NCBI GenBank assembly: GCA_910576975.1
Contig: CAJTJY010000002.1
Coordinates: forward strand, 43,436 to 107,435
Source: an uncultured Lachnospiraceae bacterium
GTDB lineage: Bacteria > Bacillota > Clostridia > Lachnospirales > Lachnospiraceae
DNA length: 64,000 nt
Reading direction: 5' to 3'
Each line of letters begins with the position of its first letter. Within the stretch, counting starts at the first letter, position 1. The position numbers and the translations under genes are program-made. This document shows, piece by piece, positions 18,901-27,764 of this stretch. The notes under the pieces are model-generated. The model did not search any database. It was not told where the DNA came from and worked only from the letters and a program-made list of their open reading frames with translations.

Positions 18901-19098
18901 TTCTAATTCCTGTGCTTCTGTCCCTGTTTTCTGTTCTTCGTCTCCCAAATCCTCGTCTTCGGTAACCTGTGCTTCTTGCACAGATGACGAGTCTGGTCCC
19001 ATAGCATAAATTGAGAAGTTATTTCCTGAAATTTCCGTCCCAAGAATCGCCGCCGTCAGCAACCATGCCGCAAATCTCGCCCTTTTTCCCGCTTTCAT
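15925..19098 (-). CDS. Secreted glucosaminidase-like wall hydrolase with SH3 and fibronectin type III repeats
   Basis: A 1057-residue exported protein. A signal peptide (1-32, AAWLLTAAILG core) precedes a Glu/Gln-rich linker (35-160) and an SH3-like region (about 175-240). A segment reading LLNLHPNWTFVPMNTGLEW (about 285-305) and a GH73-like endo-N-acetylglucosaminidase domain (about 400-550) follow. RIRQEQG carries the likely catalytic Glu. Five Fn3 modules of about 95 residues fill the C-terminus (580-1057), each with YYYKIR- or YYYRIR-type motifs. The ribosome site is AAAGGA. It lies 22 bases downstream of a second Fn3 wall hydrolase. Probable role: peptidoglycan cleavage during division or surface remodelling. 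Confidence 0.82.
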   Translation of the reverse strand: MKAGKRARFAAWLLTAAILGTEISGNNFSIYAMGPDSSSVQEAQVTEDEDLGDEEQKTGTEAQELEDTNLESESQKSETTNESPADQEPEQSDLGSAVQDAQNEKIKDQESQKDETLEGGQQRQEQNKETGQTQKKRTEKQFQSEDRALSEEQAGSIEQEAERAFAAILQEYDMYGVLANREKINILQEPVENASVVQSVPSGYQVKFLQAVLREGEVWFEVAFAVNDVEYAGYVESGLVVSEDVRLTEWKEQFFDGRVKAGTGSNSVNVLGNTDLNAFPATYRVYIQNLLNLHPNWTFVPMNTGLEWADVVANEMVDARNLVDINHPLTWKSTAPKDYNMATGEWVIKNGETWVQASESIVKFYLDPRNFINENSVFQFEQLTYNSACHNEAGVEKILNNTFMSHKVLEDGSGGGITYAQAFMQIGQQLKISPYFLASRIRQEQGVNGTSWLISGTYPGFEGYYNYFNISATGIGDQVIISGLTEAKNAGWTTRYAALYGGAQKTAENYILKGQDTFYLQKFDVDGSYNGLYWHQYMQNLLAADNESKNIRNSYTAMGALNNNFVFKVPVYNNMPTALSPLPGDSLSTPVLKASKNGYTSVKLSWNEVAGAQGYMIYRKEGANGAYKKIATREGLSNVSYEDKKIEPGKLYFYRVRAYLPLNTGNYYSNYSYEKSVDLVIPATSWNKLTVKNYTTVELSWNKVSVTGYQIYRKTDSGKYVSIKKLKGGSVLSYKDTEVEPGHTYSYKIRGYKTISGKNYYSSYTSVKTAKTQMATPKLNSVSVSGVTKAKLNWKRDYKADGYYVYRSTAEKAGYQKVKTISSNKTLTWSDSGIAPGTTYYYRIRSYVKTSNGTKSSANSKILMVKTKIDKPSVTSISASASGIKLKWKKSENAGGYQIYRCDSFGGKYASVKKVTNNATVTFTDKNVTLGKVYYYKVRAYRKVGNSTKYSGWSAVACAQPELEETRFIGISGISSNKATLKWQKVPETDGYKLYRKTGKTGKYQQIGSISDPNMVSCTDNGLKTNTTYYYKIRTWKKVNGKTFYSAYSDEWCVQTQ

Positions 19099-19120
19099 AT
19101 CACTTTTCCTTTCTGCTTGA

Positions 19121-22021
19121 TCATTTTTTTGACTTGCTCTTTATCGGCACTCCTAATGCCTCATCTCCGCTGACATATCCCACAGAGGCAACTTTGCCGT
19201 AACTTCCATACCCCGTATACTTTCCTTCACGAACTGCGCGGATCCGATAATAATATTTGTCTCCCAAAGTTACATTCCTGTCAGTGAAACTGGTAACCTC
19301 GCCGCTGCCAATCTTTGCAATATCCACGAAGTCGCTGTTCTCATTTGTACTGCGCATTATTTGATAACAATTTGCTCCTGCCGCTTTCTTCCAGCTCACA
19401 GTAAAGCCGTCAGCTCCTGCCTGCACGGCGGTAATTATTACCTTTTCCAAATTAACGGCGCCCTTTGGCTTAGAATCCCCGCTGTAGCCCTTGACTCCTT
19501 TTTTATCAATAATGGTTTCCACCGTATAATAATACTGCTTGCCGCCAACCGCATTTTTGTCTACATACTGCGTAATGTTGCAGTCTCGAATCTCTGCGAT
19601 CTTTTGATAGCCGCTGTTTTTCTTGGTACTGCGCTTAATGCTATAGGCATAGGCAGATGCGTCCTTCTTCCATTTCAACTCCATGCTGCCGCTGGACTTC
19701 GACTTTACATAAACCATGGAGGTGGGAGTGATCGTCTTGCCAGACGCTGCAGTGCAATAACTGCTCCTGCCAGTTTTGTTATCCACCTTGTTCAATGCCT
19801 GAACCTTATAATAATAGGTCTTTTTTTCCTTCAAATTGGTATCAATATAATATGTTTTGCCATCTTTGACTGTTGCAATCGTTTGATACTTGCCCTTTTT
19901 CGCAGTGCTTCTTTGAATCTGATATCCATATGCATTGTTTACTTTTTTCCACTTAATCCGCAGAGACGTGCTGTCTGCAGAGCTGACGCTAGAAATGGAC
20001 GTCTTGCCGATCGCCCATCCAGACTTAATTTCTGAATAAGCGCTGTAGCCTTTCTTATTCCCGCCTCTGGCGCGCAATTTATAAAAATAGTCTTTCTGAA
20101 GCGTGACATCTTTATCTGTATAAGCAATGACATCCCCTGTCAGCGTGGCAATCTTTTTATATGTCCCGTCCGACGCCTCGCTGCGCAAAAGCTCATAAGT
20201 TTCCGCCCCGGCTATGCGATTCCAATTAATATTCAGCTTGCCGCTTTTTGCCACGACTTTGGTAATCTCAGGCTGTTCCAGAAGTTTTCCAGAACTTACG
20301 GCAGAATATGCAGACTTCTTCCCGTCAGAAAACACGGCGCGCACCTTATAGTAATAGGTAACCCCTGGCTCTGCCTTGGTATCGTCATAAGTCTCTTTTG
20401 CGAGTTCTTTCTGTTTCTTAAAGCCCCCAGTCTTTGTCAAGCTGCGGTATACCTGATAAGAGACAGCGCCATTGACTGGTTCCCAGGTAAGCCGCAAACG
20501 AGTGCTGTTGCGAGACTGCACCGACTCGATCTTAGGTTTCCCGCCTGAGACCGTCAGTCCATAAAAAGAGGCGATCCCTTTTGCGTCTGCCACGCCTAGA
20601 TTCTTCAGCTTCTCCTCAGAGCTCAAAAATGTATTGGCATCCCAGGAACTGCTCAAAAAAGCATGTTCGATCAATACGGCTGGAAACCCAGCAAGCTTGC
20701 TCCTCCTTATCACGCCAAGATAATCCGCCAAAGAACCGTCGGGATACAAGGTATTTGTCTCTGAATTGCGAATCAAAATTCCTCCTGCCCAAGTATCAAG
20801 TCCAAGAGCGCTAAGGTTTTGAAAAATCTCCCATGCAAGACCCTTGCCTTCCGCCCCGATATCTGGCCGGTAACTATCATTGGGGTAGTACACCCCTACG
20901 CCCGTAGGTCTCGGATCTACGCTTGAATTTAAATGGAAACTCACATATACGTCCGCTTTTTTCTGAGCTGCCAGCTCAACCCTTAACGCATTGCAAGTGC
21001 CTGAATCGACAGCATAGCCGCCGTTTGGACAGTCGTTGGTCTCTCTCGTCATATAGACGGTCAAGCCAGAATATTTCTGCAATTCAGCCCTGCAGTAACT
21101 AGCAATTTTTAAAACCAGCTCTTCTTCAATGCAGCCATTTCCTCTTGCCCCGGCATGTACGCTGTCATGTCCTGGATCCAGCATAATGGTCATCTTTTTT
21201 GCGCCGCGGTTTTGTAAGTTTGCAGAAAATGGATCTGCTTTTCGCACCGCCCTCCCGGCGTCCGCAAAAGTGTTCTCGGAGATAACGTTCCCATCCTCGT
21301 CAAAAGACACTACGCTGGCTTCTACCTCTTTTAAAATCTCTTCGTCAATCAGCACTTCATCTGGCTCTGCATCTGCCTCCTGATTGACTCCAAATTGCAC
21401 TTTCATGTCTAAATCGGCAAAAACCACCTGATACTGTTCTTCCCCTGCCTGATATTGGATGCTTGTCAGCTCATAAACGCCCTCCTGAGATGCATCGGCA
21501 AATTCCATGGAAAATTTAACCATGTCGCCAACAATTCCCGCCGCCTCAGTCATGAACTCCTGGCCTGCCTGATTCCGGTAGCAAAGACTGGCATGATCGA
21601 TTACAGTTCCTTCCTTGCCCAAGCTTGCCGCTATATTCTGAATTCCGGGCGTCTGAATCGCCGCATTCTCCTGCATTACGAAATTCAGCTCACCTTTCTG
21701 AAATTCCTGTTCCTGGCTTTCATTCCTTAACGCCTTTTCTGAATTCTGATCCCCTCCTGCTTCCACAGACTTATCCTCTTTTAGTTCCTGTTCTCGATTA
21801 ACAGCCTCTTTGAAATCCTCTTCCTTATCCGAATTCTGTGTTTTTTTTGAGTTCTTTTCCTCGTTCTGTAAATTCTCCTGCTGCAACTCTTCCTGCTTTT
21901 CAACCTCTTGCGGTACCTGCGCATCCTGTGCTTCGCTCTGTGCATATGCTGAAAAGTCTGCCGCTGACAAAATCATGCATGCCGACAGCATCGCTGCGAC
22001 CCATTTCCTAGACGCTCTCAT
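19121..22021 (-). CDS. Secreted N-acetylmuramoyl-L-alanine amidase with fibronectin type III repeats
   Basis: A 966-residue exported protein. A signal peptide (about 1-28) leads into a Gln/Glu/Lys-rich linker (to about 120). The Amidase_3 domain (about 275-500) shows IMLDPGHDSVHAGARG, YVSFHLNSSVDP and VLIEHAFLS, which provide the Zn-binding residues and catalytic Glu. The C-terminal 450 residues are five Fn3 modules similar to those of the next gene. GGAG stands eight bases before the ATG. The pair with 15925-19098 gives an amidase and a glucosaminidase with matching Fn3 tails, suggesting a shared surface or wall-binding partner. Confidence 0.87.
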   Translation of the reverse strand: MRASRKWVAAMLSACMILSAADFSAYAQSEAQDAQVPQEVEKQEELQQENLQNEEKNSKKTQNSDKEEDFKEAVNREQELKEDKSVEAGGDQNSEKALRNESQEQEFQKGELNFVMQENAAIQTPGIQNIAASLGKEGTVIDHASLCYRNQAGQEFMTEAAGIVGDMVKFSMEFADASQEGVYELTSIQYQAGEEQYQVVFADLDMKVQFGVNQEADAEPDEVLIDEEILKEVEASVVSFDEDGNVISENTFADAGRAVRKADPFSANLQNRGAKKMTIMLDPGHDSVHAGARGNGCIEEELVLKIASYCRAELQKYSGLTVYMTRETNDCPNGGYAVDSGTCNALRVELAAQKKADVYVSFHLNSSVDPRPTGVGVYYPNDSYRPDIGAEGKGLAWEIFQNLSALGLDTWAGGILIRNSETNTLYPDGSLADYLGVIRRSKLAGFPAVLIEHAFLSSSWDANTFLSSEEKLKNLGVADAKGIASFYGLTVSGGKPKIESVQSRNSTRLRLTWEPVNGAVSYQVYRSLTKTGGFKKQKELAKETYDDTKAEPGVTYYYKVRAVFSDGKKSAYSAVSSGKLLEQPEITKVVAKSGKLNINWNRIAGAETYELLRSEASDGTYKKIATLTGDVIAYTDKDVTLQKDYFYKLRARGGNKKGYSAYSEIKSGWAIGKTSISSVSSADSTSLRIKWKKVNNAYGYQIQRSTAKKGKYQTIATVKDGKTYYIDTNLKEKKTYYYKVQALNKVDNKTGRSSYCTAASGKTITPTSMVYVKSKSSGSMELKWKKDASAYAYSIKRSTKKNSGYQKIAEIRDCNITQYVDKNAVGGKQYYYTVETIIDKKGVKGYSGDSKPKGAVNLEKVIITAVQAGADGFTVSWKKAAGANCYQIMRSTNENSDFVDIAKIGSGEVTSFTDRNVTLGDKYYYRIRAVREGKYTGYGSYGKVASVGYVSGDEALGVPIKSKSKK

Positions 22022-22162
22022 CTCTCACACTCCATTTCGACTTTCTTTTTCATAATCCGTACCCTATGGTATCATAATTTTTTCATTAACACAACCATGC
22101 AAATCAGTTCTTACAAAAACTTTACATAAGCCCAAATGCCTTGTATTTTCAGCATTCAGAAA

Positions 22163-22190
22163 AAGTGTACGGCCTGTTCCCCGTACACTT
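22163..22190 (-). terminator. Rho-independent terminator after the Fn3 protein gene
   Basis: A 10-bp perfect stem (AAGTGTACGG with CCGTACACTT) and 8-base loop are followed on the minus strand by TTTTTC. It lies 60 bases after the stop of the gene at 22250. Confidence 0.8.
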
Positions 22191-22249
22191 CCAGTATTTA
22201 CTATCACTATTTTTGGCATTTTTCCCTGCGCTCCACGCATTTTCGCGCT

Positions 22250-23536
22250 TCACTTCTTATAGGTAATCCAGTAACAATAATTTCCAGCGCCCTTAAAATT
22301 CTTGTCGCCAACCTTCTTGTTTGCCACCGCCATGAAATAATACTGCCTGCCTGATTTCAAACTGGATTTGTCATATTTTTTGACTGTGGCAGTAGTTTTA
22401 GCAGTAGTTACAGATTTCTTATAGCCAGAATACCTGTTGTCAGAGACATATACCGTGTATTTATGAGCGCCGCTTATTTTATTCCAAGTCAATTTGACGC
22501 CGCTCTTGGTGTTTTTCAGCCTAATCTGCGGCTGCCTGGAAAAGTATGTCCAGTCAGACCAGGCGCCTGGCTTAATCTTTCCATTTGCTTCTACATAGCC
22601 GCGTACTCTTACTTTCAAAAACCGTGATCCTTTTAATTTGTCACTGCTAAAGGAAATCCCTTCTCCATTTGTGGGCTTTTTACCGCTAAGCAGCGGTTTT
22701 TTTCCCGTATCTGTATAAATCTGATACTGATACCCTTCTGCGGATTCCGACTGTTTCCATCTTAAATACAGATAATTAGACGTAGGATCCGAAAATTCAG
22801 CTTCCACCCCTTTCACCTTGGTGGGAACCACGGAATACCAATAAAAGTTCCTGCCGTCACCAGTGAGCGCCCGGTAACCGCTGGCGCTTTCCATTACCGG
22901 CCAAATCCAAATTTCATATTTCGCATTCTTGCTAAGCTTCTTCAAAGTACAAGAAGTCACATTTCCCAAGGAAACTGTTTTCTTGGTTGTGCTTCCTTTC
23001 TTCATATAGATAAGCTGATAAGCATTGGCGCCCTCATATCCTTTCCAGGAAAGGCTGAGCGACGTCTCAGTCGCCCCCGTCTGCTTCAAATTCTGAATCT
23101 GGTTATCCGCCGGAGCCGTTACCACCTCTAGAACTTGTGAGGCAGAGCCCCAGTCACATTGATAATACGGTTCTCCCGTATTGGTAAAGGCTGTGACTCT
23201 GACATAATATTTTCTACCTGGCGTAAGATTATCAAACGCCTGCTTTGGCTTTCTGGTGCCGCTTACGACCTGCTCTTTGTCATTATAGACCAGATTGTCC
23301 ATAATGCCTCCGGTAAACCTTTTGTTGGCACACAGCTCCACTTTATATTGTATATTGTTACCAATCACCGCATCCCAGCTAATTTCCACGTCGCCTGTTC
23401 CGGCATTTGTCTGCTTTAAGCCGGAAGGCGTGCCGATGACTGCCGCTTTGCTCTCTAATTTCATGTTGACTCCTAAAAATAGTACGCATGCAACAGCCAT
23501 CATACCTAATTTTACAAGACTTTGCATTTTTTTCAT
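22250..23536 (-). CDS. Secreted fibronectin type III domain protein
   Basis: A 428-residue exported protein with a signal peptide (MKKMQSLVKLGMMAVACVLF core). Four Fn3 modules follow, each with Trp-Lys and Tyr-rich strands such as LSLSWKGYEGANAYQLIYMK. No catalytic domain is recognisable, so adhesion or scaffold roles are possible. The ATG at 23536 has GAAAGGAA upstream and gives a proper signal peptide; the ATG at 23590 would add 18 residues without one. It lies 66 bases after an LCP gene in the same direction and ends at a strong terminator. Confidence 0.75.
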   Translation of the reverse strand: MKKMQSLVKLGMMAVACVLFLGVNMKLESKAAVIGTPSGLKQTNAGTGDVEISWDAVIGNNIQYKVELCANKRFTGGIMDNLVYNDKEQVVSGTRKPKQAFDNLTPGRKYYVRVTAFTNTGEPYYQCDWGSASQVLEVVTAPADNQIQNLKQTGATETSLSLSWKGYEGANAYQLIYMKKGSTTKKTVSLGNVTSCTLKKLSKNAKYEIWIWPVMESASGYRALTGDGRNFYWYSVVPTKVKGVEAEFSDPTSNYLYLRWKQSESAEGYQYQIYTDTGKKPLLSGKKPTNGEGISFSSDKLKGSRFLKVRVRGYVEANGKIKPGAWSDWTYFSRQPQIRLKNTKSGVKLTWNKISGAHKYTVYVSDNRYSGYKKSVTTAKTTATVKKYDKSSLKSGRQYYFMAVANKKVGDKNFKGAGNYCYWITYKK

Positions 23537-23601
23537 ATCAATGTTCCTTTCAACCTGCGACAGTAATAATTCCCTCGTTATTGATTTCATCCTACTTTCT
23601 G

Positions 23602-24678
23602 TTAATACCCTGTATTGGCATGGATGGTCGCACTTAGGTCTTTTACAGTTTGAGAAGGCACATAAGTTTCATTGGCGTACAAGAACTGATGAAGCTGAAT
23701 GACATTATTTTCGAGATCCAGCGGAATTACCATGTCTCCCTGATTGCCGACACTGCCTGATTCTTTGTCAAATGGGAAGCCTGTATTCTCTCCCATGTGA
23801 TACTTTGCCGCGCCAGACGCCAATCCCAGCAACTCCGTCGGAGACAAGCTGGTGGAAATCTGCGGAAGAATCTCGTCTAACATTTTATTCAGCGTTAAAA
23901 TATCACACTGCTTTGCCTTTTCAAACATTTTCGTAATTATGGTCCGCTGACGCTCGGTCCGCTTGTAATCCCATCCGGCAGTATAGCGGATTCTGGCATA
24001 AGACGTAGCTTGGACTCCATCCACATGAACGCCATCTCCTGCAGCTACATGTCCGCTGCTGTGCCCTGTAATCGCATTGGTAGCGTCAATATAGTCGTTC
24101 ATATACCCGACCTCATCACTGGTAATGTCCAGCTCGATTCCGCCAAGCAAGTCAATAGCGTCCACCAAGGAACTAAAATCTACGCTGACATAATCCGTAA
24201 TATCCAAATCCAGGTTCTTATTCAGCATTTCTATAGCCTGTTTGGGACCGCCGTTGGCGTAAGCTGCGTTCGCCTTGCGGAATTTGTTATCCTCAATATC
24301 CAGATAGGTGTCGCGGTAAACAGACGCCATCTTGATCTCTCCAGTTTTTTTATTGATGCTTGCCACAATAATAGTATCGCTGTTGCCGCTTTCAAAATCA
24401 CCTGAGGAACGGTTGTCCAATCCGAACAGGGCGATACTCTCATAACCTTTCATTGCTTCTTTGGTTTCGGGTTCCAAATTATTCATTTTGACGTCCTTGT
24501 CCTTAATCATCACTTTTCCCATTTTTTGATACTTGCTCCAGGAGAATGCCACTGGAATCAAGATCAACGCCAGTAAAATCACTATTGTCAGAAAAATCAG
24601 CTTTCGTTTCTGCTTTCTCTTTCTGCGGGTTGTTTTCTTTCTATTTCTTCCGCCATCATGTCTTGGCTCTCTTGCCAT
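23602..24678 (-). CDS. LytR-CpsA-Psr (LCP) family glycopolymer ligase, second copy
   Basis: A 358-residue membrane protein. A very basic N-terminus (KKTTRRKRKQKRK) precedes a single helix (about 28-48). The LCP domain (about 80-310) carries ASVYRDTYL, ANAAYANGGPKQA and RTERQR, the Asp and Arg positions that bind the polyprenyl pyrophosphate. GTAAGGAGG stands before the ATG. It is closely related in pattern to the LCP at 8977, indicating a duplication. It lies upstream of the Fn3 protein gene and, before the IS66 insertion, was the nearest gene to the capsule locus, so it is a candidate ligase for that polymer. Confidence 0.88.
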   Translation of the reverse strand: MAREPRHDGGRNRKKTTRRKRKQKRKLIFLTIVILLALILIPVAFSWSKYQKMGKVMIKDKDVKMNNLEPETKEAMKGYESIALFGLDNRSSGDFESGNSDTIIVASINKKTGEIKMASVYRDTYLDIEDNKFRKANAAYANGGPKQAIEMLNKNLDLDITDYVSVDFSSLVDAIDLLGGIELDITSDEVGYMNDYIDATNAITGHSSGHVAAGDGVHVDGVQATSYARIRYTAGWDYKRTERQRTIITKMFEKAKQCDILTLNKMLDEILPQISTSLSPTELLGLASGAAKYHMGENTGFPFDKESGSVGNQGDMVIPLDLENNVIQLHQFLYANETYVPSQTVKDLSATIHANTGY

Positions 24679-24956
24679 ATTTCACTTCCTCCTTACAATC
24701 TTTTCTAATATATTCTCTGTATCCACATTTCAATCATTTGTCCCGCAAATATGTTTCACAAACGCCTGCCCATGCCAGACGCTTAGAAAATCAACATATC
24801 ATAGTAAAGAATTATAACATAAGAGACTTCTTTTTTCTAGGGGCAATCTTATTGCGATATTTGCAAAAAAAATTAATAATATAGTAAGAAGTCTTTAAAA
24901 GCCTTATGTGTAATCCCGTTTGCTGTATCGCTGTCCCGCTTGAGGAGGAGGCTTAT
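24679..24956. other. Upstream region of the second LCP gene
   Basis: No gene is seen here. It holds a candidate -10 on the minus strand and a 9-bp inverted repeat (AGACTTCTT at 24824-24832, its complement at 24886-24894) that brackets the upstream promoter region and could be an operator. The right end runs into repeat P3. Confidence 0.4.
24811..24819 (-). promoter_or_regulatory. Candidate extended -10 promoter for the second LCP gene
   Basis: On the minus strand the bases read TGTTATAAT, a perfect extended -10 (TGnTATAAT). No clear -35 is present at the right distance. It lies about 135 bases before the start codon. Confidence 0.35.
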
Positions 24957-25053
24957 GGGGCTGTCACACGAATAGATTCGCTTGTTTAAAAATTCTTGCC
25001 GCTCATGTGGCAAAGACAGAATGCACAAATTTATGTCTTGTAATCTATGCTAG
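24957..25053. repeat. Palindromic repeat element P3, split by IS66
   Basis: The left part begins GGGGCTGTCACACGAATAG. The right end, found beyond the IS66 element at 27892-27907, reads CTAGTGCGACACCCCC and is its imperfect inverse. Removing the IS and one target copy restores an element of about 110 bases. Positions 25009-25029 are identical, inverted, to 8795-8815 in P2, including GGCAAAGACAGAATGCACAA. This is therefore a third copy of the family and served as the IS66 target. Confidence 0.7.
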
Positions 25054-25126
25054 GTAAACGGTAGATAGTGCGTACCTATACAAAACTGGAGCAAACCTGT
25101 ATGATAGAAACAGATTTGCTCCAGTC

Positions 25127-26743
25127 TTATTTCATTTCTTCTTTGCCAGGCTTCCGGCAGTTCGCAGGAAGATTCGGTGACCAGGGGAGCAGGTCATCCA
25201 GAAAACGGCGGTCAATGCCATCCAAATGTTTCGGGATCTCGGTAAGCAGGTATTCAAAATAATCATACGGTTTCAGGTTGTTGGCTTTCGCTGTTTCTGC
25301 AATACTGTATATAATGGCGCTCGATTTTGCCCCTGCAACCGTATCGATCATCACCCAGTTCTTCTTGCCGATACAGAATCCCCGGATCGACTGCTCGGCG
25401 GCGTTGTTTTCCATTGGGACTTCCCCGTCATCAAGGAACACCTTTAGGTATTTTTCCTGGTTGATGGAGTAATTGAAACCCTCCCATGTCTTGCTTTTCT
25501 GTGGGACTTTCAGGATGTTTTCCTTTACCCACGTAAAATAGGCCTCCACCAGCGGACGGACACTTAACTGGCGGCGGATTTTACGTTCTTCTGCCGGAAG
25601 ATCCTTCGGCAGCTTTTCTTCCCGGTAGATGGCCTGTATCATTGTCAGCGCAAGGTACGCGCGGCTGTCTTTCTGCTTTGCTTTCGGCAGGGTTTTGACC
25701 GCTTCGTCAAATCTTCGTCTGGCATGGGACCAGCATCCGGCAATCTTTAGGTCTTCCCTCTCGGTTTCAACCGTGTGGTAGACCTGATAACCGTCTGTAA
25801 CGCATATGCCATTGAAATTCTTCAGGAACTCTCTGGGATGGCTGGCATTGCGCGTCTTCTGGTATTCATACAGGACCATCTGGCGGTCCGTGTACATCCG
25901 CCCAGCGCGGTATACCCACATAAAGCTTTTTGCTCCGGCAGGGCGGCCGTCTTTGTTTACCAGCACAGGTGTTTCATCTGCCTGCAGCACATGGTAATCG
26001 TACATTTTTTCATGCAGGCAATCATAGAGGACCGCAAGGTACCTGTCCGCGCACTGGATCGTCCAGTTCGCCATGTTCTGCCGGGAAATATGCAGGCCAT
26101 AACGTTCAAACTCCTGCTCCTGACGGTAAAGTGGGACGGCATTGACGTATTTTGCGTTCATTACTGCCGCTTCAAGAGACGCAGACACAAGGCTCCCCCT
26201 TAAAAGGCATTCTGGGTGCGGAGCTCTTACGATCTCGTCCGTTTTCTTCCCGGCATACACCTTTACATGATGTTCCTCCACCTCGACTTTCGCCGGGGTA
26301 AATCCATATCTGCGGTATACTTCATCCGGGAGCTGCTTAAAGCCGTCTTTCCCGAACCGTTCCTCCAGTTCTCCTTCCGACATGGAATGTTCGATCACCA
26401 CAACCGGCTGACCGGAAAGATCTTCTTCCGTCTTTCCCTGCTTTTTCTTTGGTTTCTGCCGAATGGCGGTCTCTGCTGTTTCACCAGCTTCTTCAACAAC
26501 AGCCTCTGCTTCGTTAAAGAATACAATCTTCCCATCCACTTCCATAAAAGAAATCCGGGCTTCCGTTTCATGCTTTTCTGATGTCCTGCCGAAACGATGT
26601 CTTTTTAAGTCCGCCACCTGTTCAAGCACCAGCTGGAGGGTCTGGTCGATCCGCTTCAGCTGCTCCTGCTGTGACAGAAACAGCTGGATGAGGGTTTCCT
26701 TGTCAAAGCTGTTCAGTTTTTCTTCTGTATATTCCAAAGCCAT
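25127..26743 (-). CDS. tnpC: IS66 family transposase TnpC
   Basis: A 538-residue transposase. An N-terminal coiled coil with a leucine-rich segment (FLSQQEQLKRIDQTLQLVLEQ landmarks, about 20-40) precedes a zinc-finger-like/IS66 N domain. The DDE catalytic domain includes VLQADETPV (first Asp), CVTDGYQVY (second Asp) and the C-terminal NAAEQSIRGFCIGKKNW, where the Glu lies. The IS66 C-terminal box follows (SSAIIYSIAETAKANNLKPYDYFEYLL landmarks). The ATG at 26743 has GGGAGG just before it; an upstream ATG at 26821 would add residues unrelated to the family. Length and motifs are normal, so it is probably functional. Confidence 0.95.
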   Translation of the reverse strand: MALEYTEEKLNSFDKETLIQLFLSQQEQLKRIDQTLQLVLEQVADLKRHRFGRTSEKHETEARISFMEVDGKIVFFNEAEAVVEEAGETAETAIRQKPKKKQGKTEEDLSGQPVVVIEHSMSEGELEERFGKDGFKQLPDEVYRRYGFTPAKVEVEEHHVKVYAGKKTDEIVRAPHPECLLRGSLVSASLEAAVMNAKYVNAVPLYRQEQEFERYGLHISRQNMANWTIQCADRYLAVLYDCLHEKMYDYHVLQADETPVLVNKDGRPAGAKSFMWVYRAGRMYTDRQMVLYEYQKTRNASHPREFLKNFNGICVTDGYQVYHTVETEREDLKIAGCWSHARRRFDEAVKTLPKAKQKDSRAYLALTMIQAIYREEKLPKDLPAEERKIRRQLSVRPLVEAYFTWVKENILKVPQKSKTWEGFNYSINQEKYLKVFLDDGEVPMENNAAEQSIRGFCIGKKNWVMIDTVAGAKSSAIIYSIAETAKANNLKPYDYFEYLLTEIPKHLDGIDRRFLDDLLPWSPNLPANCRKPGKEEMK

Positions 26744-27037
26744 GCCGCTGCCTCCCGTTTTTCCACTGGTTCCATTATAACGGAAAACAATCGTTTTTGC
26801 GAATCCAGAGAGGAAAGGCATCCGTCATAATGCCCAAGGCGTCTAAATGCATCAGGACTGCTTATGCTGCCTTTTCCTAATACGGCTTTTCCCAAAATAA
26901 AACGTGGGCAGCTGCGGCATATATGGCCGAAAAACCACGGCAGAAACCGTTTTTACCATAGAAAACAGCCCATCTGCAGGTGCATGGCAACCGTCTGGAA
27001 ATTTCTCTGTTTTGCACAAGTCCCCTACGTGCAGAAA

Positions 27038-27400
27038 TCATCCCATATATTCCGGAGGCTCCACCGGTTTGACAGACTTCTTCGGTGCAATCGTCAGCCC
27101 CTCCATCAGCCACCGGAACTGCTGCGGCGTCAGGGAACGCACTTCCTGAGGGCTGCGCGGCCACTCAAAACGGCTTTCTGACAATCTCTTATATAACAGA
27201 AGCCATCCATCCCCTTCCCATACCAGTCCTTTGATACGGTCTGTACGCCGCCCGTAGAAAAGGTAAAGGGTATCAGGCACAAAAGGTCTATTTCCCGTCT
27301 GCGCTTCCACAAGTGCTGCCAGACGATCCATTCCAGAGCGTAGATCTGTATAGCCGCAGACAATGTAGACGGCCCTAAAGCAAGTGGCGTCATTCAGCAT
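27038..27400 (-). CDS. tnpB: IS66 family accessory protein TnpB (Orf2)
   Basis: A 120-residue protein with the TnpB signature: VYIVCGYTDLRSGMDRLAALV near the N-terminus, LYLFYGRRTDRIKGLVWEGDGWLLLYKRL in the middle (landmarks FYGRR and WEGDG), and LTPQQFRWLMEGL near the end. It is required together with TnpA and TnpC for IS66 transposition, but its biochemical role is not known. It overlaps the tnpA end by 11 bases, indicating coupling. Confidence 0.93.
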   Translation of the reverse strand: MLNDATCFRAVYIVCGYTDLRSGMDRLAALVEAQTGNRPFVPDTLYLFYGRRTDRIKGLVWEGDGWLLLYKRLSESRFEWPRSPQEVRSLTPQQFRWLMEGLTIAPKKSVKPVEPPEYMG

Positions 27401-27764
27401 CCCGTATCACCTCAAGAACCGCCGCAAGAAGACCCATAGGTGTAGATTCTGTTACATGGACAGAAAATCCCTTTGTGGAAATATTCAGTCCAGGCTGTGC
27501 ATCACTGCTGTTTTTTTCTTCCGCACACAGAATCTCCGGTCTTACAGGAACGACCTGTTGTGGCGGATTTTCCCCGGGAATACTTTCAAGACAGGCTTCC
27601 CTTACACGACGAAGCCTGTAATAATAATTCGCTTTTGTAATCCCATGACAGGCACACCAGCTGACAACGCTCATGCCGGCTGGGCGGCGCTGGCAGTCTC
27701 TAATCTGTGCGGCCCATTCCTGGAGACGGCACTGCTCAGCCACTATGGTTGTTTCTGAACTCAT
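27390..27764 (-). CDS. tnpA: IS66 family accessory protein TnpA (Orf1)
   Basis: A 124-residue protein. Its N-terminus contains RLQEWAAQIRDCQRRPAGMSV and a helix-turn-helix-like WCACHGITKANYYYRLRRVRE, typical of IS66 TnpA. The C-terminus is less conserved. GGAGGT lies six bases before the ATG at 27764, so that start is preferred over an ATG at 27791. Confidence 0.92.
   Translation of the reverse strand: MSSETTIVAEQCRLQEWAAQIRDCQRRPAGMSVVSWCACHGITKANYYYRLRRVREACLESIPGENPPQQVVPVRPEILCAEEKNSSDAQPGLNISTKGFSVHVTESTPMGLLAAVLEVIRDAE

Noticed and set aside
19361..20035. Plus-strand frame of 224 codons antisense to the Fn3 amidase
   Set aside because: It is a mirror of the repeated Fn3 coding sequence, with no start signals or recognisable domain.
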